This document shows, in pieces, positions 7,226 to 10,767 of a stretch of 10,767 bases of DNA. The stretch is from assembly GCA_025924495.1 (NCBI GenBank), contig JAICIG010000277.1, positions 1 to 10,767 on the forward strand. Direction: 5' to 3'. Made by a program: the position numbers and the translations under genes. The notes beneath the pieces are model-generated. The model searched no databases, was not told the origin of the DNA, and worked only from the letters and a program-made list of their open reading frames with translations. The DNA is from Pirellulales bacterium. Lineage in GTDB: Bacteria > Planctomycetota > Planctomycetia > Pirellulales > JAICIG01. Position 1 is the first letter of the stretch, and each line of letters begins with the position of its first letter.

Positions 7226-7253
7226 GCTGTAAGCTCGGCACGATCTTCGTCAA
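7226..7253 (-). promoter_or_regulatory. Candidate promoter for the TlpA-like gene
   Basis: On the minus strand, TTGACG (7253-7248, 5/6 to the -35 consensus) is followed after 16 bp by TACAGC (7231-7226, 3/6 to the -10 consensus). Transcription would start near 7219 and give a leader of about 80 nt before the ATG at 7137. The poor -10 box makes this tentative. Confidence 0.3.
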
Positions 7254-7341
7254 TAGTGGCGGGTTGCGGAAACCGTGCGGAAGTCCGCCGCCGCCAGTGG
7301 TCGAAAGTGCGGGGCCGCTTGCCAACCGACCGTCGGACAGG

Positions 7342-8118
7342 TCACTCGAGCGTACTGCAACAGATGCTGCGGCCGCCATCGACGGGCAGACAGACTCCGG
7401 TAATAAACTCGTTCTCCAATAAGAACAGGACCGCGTCGGCAATATGTTGCGGCGTTCCCTCGCGCTTGACCAGCGTGCCGGCAATTGCAGCCTGCCGCTC
7501 GACAGCGGAAAGCGAGCCCGGCAACATCGCGGGGCCCGGAAGCACGGCGTTGACTCGCACGCGTGGGTTGCGGTGAGCCAATTCGATGGCAAAAGTGCGC
7601 GTCAGCGTTGGAATCGCCCCCTTGGAAGGAAAATAAGCTGGGTAATTGAGGTAGGGTCGAACAATCGCCCAATCCCCCAGATTAACGATTGAGCCGCCGC
7701 TTGGTTGCAATGTCATCGCGAGCCCGACTTGCTGGCAACAGAGGAACGTGCCCAGCGTATTGGTCTCCAAGTGCATTCGCACGTCGTCGGCGGTGGTTTC
7801 TTCGAGCCGCTTCGAAATCCAAACCGCGGCGCAATTGACGAGCGCGTCGATGCGGCCGAACAGCGCGTGAGCTTCGCGAACCATGGCGGAGACGGCGAGC
7901 TCGTTGGTGAGATCGCCCGTCACCACCCCCGCTTCACAGCCCGAGCGATTTAGTTCTGCGGCAGTAGCTTCCGCTTGGGACACGGAATGGCGCGCGTGCA
8001 AGATGACTCGATAGCCGCGCGCCGCCAAGGTTCGCGCCACGACATTGCCAATTCGCGGCGCGCCGCTGCCTGTCACGAGCGCGACAGGCTTTTCCGAGAG
8101 AAGAGAAGTTGCAGTCAT
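7342..8118 (-). CDS. Short-chain dehydrogenase/reductase with pteridine-reductase-like active site
   Basis: This 258-residue classical-length SDR has the glycine-rich cofactor motif TGSGAPRIG (16-24). HARHS (41-45) follows beta-2, where a basic residue usually selects NADPH. Further motifs are GDL (68-70), the NCAA motif (95-98), N120 and Y162-x3-K166. The usual catalytic serine before the tyrosine is replaced by Asp149 in IVNLGDWA. The Asp-to-Tyr spacing is 13, the same as in PTR1 (D181, Y194, K198), and HxxRS-like HARHS also recalls PTR1 and FolM. It may therefore reduce a dihydropterin or a related quinonoid or ketone substrate with NADPH. The C-terminal PVDGG (246-250) is normal for the fold. 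It is cytoplasmic, and it lies 266 nt downstream of the P450 gene on the same strand. SDR membership is certain; the pterin substrate is inference. Confidence 0.88.
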   Translation of the reverse strand: MTATSLLSEKPVALVTGSGAPRIGNVVARTLAARGYRVILHARHSVSQAEATAAELNRSGCEAGVVTGDLTNELAVSAMVREAHALFGRIDALVNCAAVWISKRLEETTADDVRMHLETNTLGTFLCCQQVGLAMTLQPSGGSIVNLGDWAIVRPYLNYPAYFPSKGAIPTLTRTFAIELAHRNPRVRVNAVLPGPAMLPGSLSAVERQAAIAGTLVKREGTPQHIADAVLFLLENEFITGVCLPVDGGRSICCSTLE

Positions 8119-8173
8119 TCGTTCGCCGCTGGTTCACCAAGAAATACGCCGCAGGTCGGAGCCCCAGTGAAAT

Positions 8174-8197
8174 AACAATAGGTAAGTACAACAATAG
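8174..8197. repeat. 8-bp direct repeat upstream of the SDR gene
   Basis: AACAATAG occurs at 8174-8181 and 8190-8197, a 16-bp period, in the AT-richer gap 56-79 nt upstream of the SDR start. It may be a tandem regulator site. The rest of the gap (8119-8384) shows an ATAAC-T-GTTAT inverted repeat at 8265-8275 and no coding frame or clear promoter. Confidence 0.3.
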
Positions 8198-8384
8198 TAT
8201 TCGCCAACACGAGGGTCTGAAAGTTTGACTTCGTTCTTGGTAGGAGGGTCGCCCGTCTACTAAGATAACTGTTATAGAGCGGCTTTACCCTCTGTGCTCA
8301 TCCATTTGGGCGACTTGACAGTTGTGCTGCCAGCGCAACGCAAGCGAGATGGCCCCTGTCGAATGTCAGGAGGATCGGGGCATG

Positions 8385-9545
8385 CTAATTTGAAAGCCGA
8401 ATAGGCAGCTTTGCCGGACCATGGACATGCAGGGCCTGGCTCGGGAGCCATTGCTTGTCACACGTTAGCTCGAAGCGTGCGGCGCTCTTGAGCAGATCGC
8501 CGAGCGCGATGCGCGCTTCCAGGCGAGCCAAGGGCGCTCCCAAACAGAAGTGACTGCCGAGGCCGAACGCCAGATGCGCATTCGGCTCGCGCGTGATATC
8601 GAATCGATCGGGCTCGGCAAAGTGCCGAGCGTCGCGGTTGGCGGAACCGATCATCGCCAGCACGAGCTTGCCCGCGGGAATCTGCTGGCCATGCAGCTCG
8701 AGGTCGCGCTTCGGCGTGCGCATGATCCACTGCAACGGCGAGCGGTAACGTAATATTTCTTCAATGGCCGCGGGAAGCAGCTCCGGCGCGGCTCGCAACC
8801 GCGTCCATATGTCGGGATGTTCGTCGAAGCAGAGCAGGGCGTTATTGATCAGGTGAGTCGTCGTCTCCTGGCCCCCCACCACCAGCATTTGGAAGAAGCC
8901 TAAGATCTCCTCCGGCTTCAGCCGCTCGCCGTCGACCTCGGCGGCTACCAGGCGCGTGAGCAGAGTATCTTGGGCCGAGGAGCGCAGATCGTCGATCATG
9001 TTGGCGAGATAGTCGTTCATCTCGGCCGTGACGGCAGTGAATTCATTCAAGACGAGCGCCGCCTCGGGGCCGCTCGAGCGCGCATAGCTCAGCCTCAGCA
9101 TGCTGTCGCTCCAGCGTTTGTATCGCGCCCAGTCGGCGGCAGGGATGCCGATCATTCCAGCGATTACTTTCATCGGCAGCGGAATGGAATACTCGGCCGC
9201 CAGATCGCACTCCCCGCGCGCGAGGACCGGCTCGAGCAACTCGCGCGACAGCTCGCGAATGCGCGGTTCGAGATTGGCGATGACCCGCGGCGTGAAAGCC
9301 CGCGAGATCAGCGCTCGCAGCTTGGTGTGCCGCGGCGGGTCGTAGAACATGAACCAATGGCGCGGGGCGGGCACGGCGGAGCTGAACGCCTCGTGATCGG
9401 CGAGCGCCCGCTTTACGCCGTCGTAGTCGAAGATCAACCAACCATCGAACGGCGGGGGCACGTGCAGCACGCCGGGGCCGCTGCGCATCTGTTCGTAGAT
9501 CGGGAAGGGATTCCGCCGAATCTCGTCGGAGAAAATGTCGACCAT
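8385..9545 (-). CDS. Cytochrome P450
   Basis: This is a 386-residue soluble bacterial-type P450 with all hallmarks. DPPRHTKLRALISRAFTPR (69-87) is the typical B'-C region. The I-helix oxygen-activation motif GGQETT is at 224-229. The K-helix ExxR is E263-I-L-R266, and FGLGSHFCLG (327-336) carries heme ligand C334. It would insert oxygen from O2 into a hydrophobic substrate using electrons from a ferredoxin and reductase, neither of which is encoded nearby. I chose ATG 9545 rather than the in-frame ATG at 9719. MVDIFSDEIRRNPFPIYEQM is a normal P450 N-terminus, with GGAG 9 nt upstream of this ATG. The 58-residue extension is unlike P450s and is partly translated from a heptamer tandem repeat. 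Its substrate is unknown. The SDR downstream could act on its product, but the 266-nt gap makes a shared operon doubtful. Confidence 0.93.
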   Translation of the reverse strand: MVDIFSDEIRRNPFPIYEQMRSGPGVLHVPPPFDGWLIFDYDGVKRALADHEAFSSAVPAPRHWFMFYDPPRHTKLRALISRAFTPRVIANLEPRIRELSRELLEPVLARGECDLAAEYSIPLPMKVIAGMIGIPAADWARYKRWSDSMLRLSYARSSGPEAALVLNEFTAVTAEMNDYLANMIDDLRSSAQDTLLTRLVAAEVDGERLKPEEILGFFQMLVVGGQETTTHLINNALLCFDEHPDIWTRLRAAPELLPAAIEEILRYRSPLQWIMRTPKRDLELHGQQIPAGKLVLAMIGSANRDARHFAEPDRFDITREPNAHLAFGLGSHFCLGAPLARLEARIALGDLLKSAARFELTCDKQWLPSQALHVHGPAKLPIRLSN

Positions 9546-9656
9546 CGCCGCAGACTCCGAGAACTCGTAAAAAGGCGCTGTGCCCGCGGCGATTATCCTG
9601 GCGAATCGCCGCTCCGTCCAGCAGAGTCCGCCTGAGTACAACGCATTTTCTGGGTT

Positions 9657-9691
9657 GGCGCCTGGCGCCTGGCGCCTGACGCCTGAAGCCT
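9657..9691. repeat. Heptamer tandem repeat, five copies
   Basis: GGCGCCT repeats exactly three times (9657-9677), followed by the variants GACGCCT (9678-9684) and GAAGCCT (9685-9691). It lies in the divergent region between the P450 and the MBL-fold gene, about 110 nt upstream of the P450 start and about 85 nt upstream of the MBL start. A 7-bp unit is not a codon multiple, which supports a non-coding origin. Confidence 0.85.
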
Positions 9692-9732
9692 CCTTTCCCG
9701 TCACTGCTTTCTGTGCCACAATAGAAGTGCTG

Positions 9733-9756
9733 GCGCCGGTTTCCTATCGCCGGCGC
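9733..9756 (+). promoter_or_regulatory. Hairpin in the leader of the MBL-fold gene
   Basis: GCGCCGG (9733-9739) pairs perfectly with CCGGCGC (9750-9756) around a 10-nt loop. It ends just before the Shine-Dalgarno GGGGAG (about 9761-9766) of the gene at 9776. It may affect translation initiation or transcript stability. No known riboswitch is recognised. Confidence 0.35.
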
Positions 9757-9775
9757 GGACGGGGAGTTTTGGGCC

Positions 9776-10519
9776 ATGCGGCTCGTTGTCTTAGGTTCGA
9801 CCGGCTATCATCCGAACGAGATTCGGCATACGCCTTGCTTGATCATGCCCGAGTTGGGCATCGTGCTCGATGCAGGCACGGCGATGTTCCGCGTGCGGGA
9901 TCATCTGGTCACGCCCGAGCTCAGCATTTTTCTGAGTCATGCGCATCTCGACCATTGCTTCGGGCTGACATTCCTGTTCGACGTGCTCTACGACCGGCCG
10001 CCGAAGCAGGCAATCGTGTACGGCGAAGCGGAAAAGCTGGCGGTCATTCAAGAGCACCTGCTTGCACCGCTGTTGTTCCCCGCGAAACTGCCTTGCGAAT
10101 ACCGCGAGCTGCCCCCGGGCGGCGTCGATCTTCGCGGGGGTGGAAGGCTGACGCATTTCCCGCTCAAGCATCCCGGCGGATCGCTCGGCTTCAGGCTCGA
10201 CTGGCCCGGCCATTCGCTGGCTTATGTCACCGACACGACGGCCGATCCCACGGCCGACTATGTGGAACACATTCGGGGCGTCGATCTGCTCGTACACGAA
10301 TGCTATTTCAGCGACGAGCACCAGGCCTGGGCTGAGAAGACGGGGCATAGCTGGACCACGCCCGTGGCCGAAGTGGCGCGAGCCGCGCGTGTCGGTCGGC
10401 TGGTGCTGATGCATCTCAACCCGCTCATCAACGCCGCCGATCCCATCGGCCTGGGCGTTGCGAAGGCAATTTTTCCCAACACATTCCTCGCCGAAGACGG
10501 GATGGAGCTCGAGTTTTAA
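9776..10519 (+). CDS. Metallo-beta-lactamase-fold hydrolase, RNase Z-like
   Basis: This 247-residue single-domain MBL-fold protein starts directly with the first strand (MRLVVLGSTGY). The binuclear metal site is intact: H55-x-H57-x-D59-H60 (SHAHLDHCFG), a candidate H132 (LKHPGG), D153 (YVTDTT), H174 (LLVHECYF) and H213 (LMHLNP). H191 (TGHS) follows the RNase Z-like HECYF...GHS order. The arrangement is closest to the RNase Z/ElaC and PhnP branch of the superfamily, so a phosphodiesterase role on RNA or a small phosphodiester is likely. It is shorter than typical RNase Z (about 300 residues), and I cannot identify the flexible arm that grips tRNA, so tRNA 3' processing is not claimed. GGGGAG lies about 9 nt before ATG 9776. 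It is divergent from the P450, cytoplasmic and probably monocistronic. Confidence 0.9.
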   Translation: MRLVVLGSTGYHPNEIRHTPCLIMPELGIVLDAGTAMFRVRDHLVTPELSIFLSHAHLDHCFGLTFLFDVLYDRPPKQAIVYGEAEKLAVIQEHLLAPLLFPAKLPCEYRELPPGGVDLRGGGRLTHFPLKHPGGSLGFRLDWPGHSLAYVTDTTADPTADYVEHIRGVDLLVHECYFSDEHQAWAEKTGHSWTTPVAEVARAARVGRLVLMHLNPLINAADPIGLGVAKAIFPNTFLAEDGMELEF

Positions 10520-10567
10520 GAGCGCCGAACTCGGAGCGGCGAGCGCGAAGCAAACCGCCAATCGACT

Positions 10568-10654
10568 GTAGGGAACGCCCACTGCGGCGTTCCGTTGCAG
10601 CGCGCTGGATGATCCATTGCGCTTCTGCGGAACGCCGCAGTGGGCGTTCCCTAC
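10568..10654. repeat. 87-bp nested palindrome (paired inverted REP-like units)
   Basis: The outer arms 10568-10594 and 10628-10654 are perfect 27-bp inverted copies. Pairing continues inward to a single central base at 10611, with 38 of 43 positions complementary. Each arm is itself a hairpin. In the left arm, GGAACGCC (10572-10579) pairs GGCGTTCC (10586-10593) around a 6-nt loop. In the right arm, 10629-10636 pairs 10643-10650. Two inverted hairpin units with a spacer are the architecture of a BIME/REP pair. It starts 48 nt after the MBL-fold gene stop and could also block or stabilise its transcript. Confidence 0.85.
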
Positions 10655-10767
10655 GCGTCATAGCTTCCTGCGTTCAACGCCTGATAAAAGTTCTCAGCGC
10701 AGAGCGGGTAGCGTAACTTTCCATGCGTCTTGTCAGCTCCGCGCGCCGAGTTCCGCGCTCCGCGCTA
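10655..10767. other. Unassigned right edge
   Basis: I see no supported gene here. The last 35 bases are a G/C-rich stretch. On the minus strand a frame reads in a coding-like way from about 10734 to a TAG at 10651-10653, but it is closed by another stop at 10765-10767 and has no start codon with a ribosome site. Confidence 0.4.

Noticed and set aside
8315..8320. Perfect TTGACA on the + strand in the P450-SDR gap
   Set aside because: No -10 box lies at a suitable distance, and no + strand gene follows. Treated as chance.
8970..9635. A 221-codon open frame on the + strand antisense to the P450
   Set aside because: It lies opposite conserved P450 motifs and is a product of high GC. It has no ribosome site or recognisable domain.
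9580..10335. A 251-codon + strand frame overlapping the MBL-fold gene
   Set aside because: It overlaps the well-supported MBL-fold gene in another frame, and its Arg/Ala-rich translation resembles no family.
10428..10661. A 77-codon minus-strand frame across the right-hand palindrome
   Set aside because: Much of it is translated from the nested palindrome, and it runs into the end of the MBL-fold gene. It has no ribosome site.
10651..10764. Coding-like minus-strand fragment ending at 10651
   Set aside because: The composition looks plausible for about 25 codons, but the frame is bounded by stops at both ends, lacks a start and overlaps the repeat arm. It could be a gene remnant, but that is not supportable.

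Overview
The window looks like chromosomal DNA from a GC-rich bacterium, most likely a planctomycete. The pointers are an exported leucine-rich-repeat protein, a TlpA-type thioredoxin with a long helical N-terminal region, a Uma2-type protein, a Gfo/Idh/MocA oxidoreductase, loosely packed mostly monocistronic genes, and small GC-rich palindromes and heptamer repeats between them. The taxonomic call is an inference from gene content. No rRNA, tRNA, CRISPR array, insertion sequence or phage gene was seen.

Layout. 1-810 (-): 5' part of an exported LRR protein that runs off the left edge. 811-1114: divergent intergenic region with a 10-bp direct repeat and a weak candidate promoter. 1115-1522 (+): small exported protein of unknown function. 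It ends exactly where the stop codon of the next gene, on the opposite strand, begins. 1523-3016 (-): cobalamin-binding radical SAM enzyme that closely resembles the hopanoid C-3 methylase HpnR. 3095-4111 (-): Gfo/Idh/MocA oxidoreductase directly upstream of hpnR. 4142-4190: strong GC hairpin. 4210-4962 (-): DUF2071/YqjF-family protein. 5099-5650 (-): Uma2/DUF820 nuclease-fold protein. 5779-7137 (-): exported TlpA/ResA-like thioredoxin. 7342-8118 (-): short-chain dehydrogenase with a pteridine-reductase-like active site. 8385-9545 (-): cytochrome P450. 9546-9775: divergent intergenic region with a heptamer tandem repeat and a leader hairpin. 9776-10519 (+): RNase Z-like metallo-beta-lactamase-fold hydrolase. 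10568-10654: an 87-bp nested palindrome resembling a pair of inverted REP units.

The genes do not form one obvious pathway. The plausible functional links are oxidoreductase plus hpnR (78-nt gap, same strand) and P450 plus SDR (266-nt gap, same strand). Both are weak. The points most worth following are a candidate hopanoid C-3 methylase in what appears to be a planctomycete, the Asp-for-Ser substitution in the SDR catalytic site, and the nested palindrome at the right end. I found no convincing undescribed multi-gene system.
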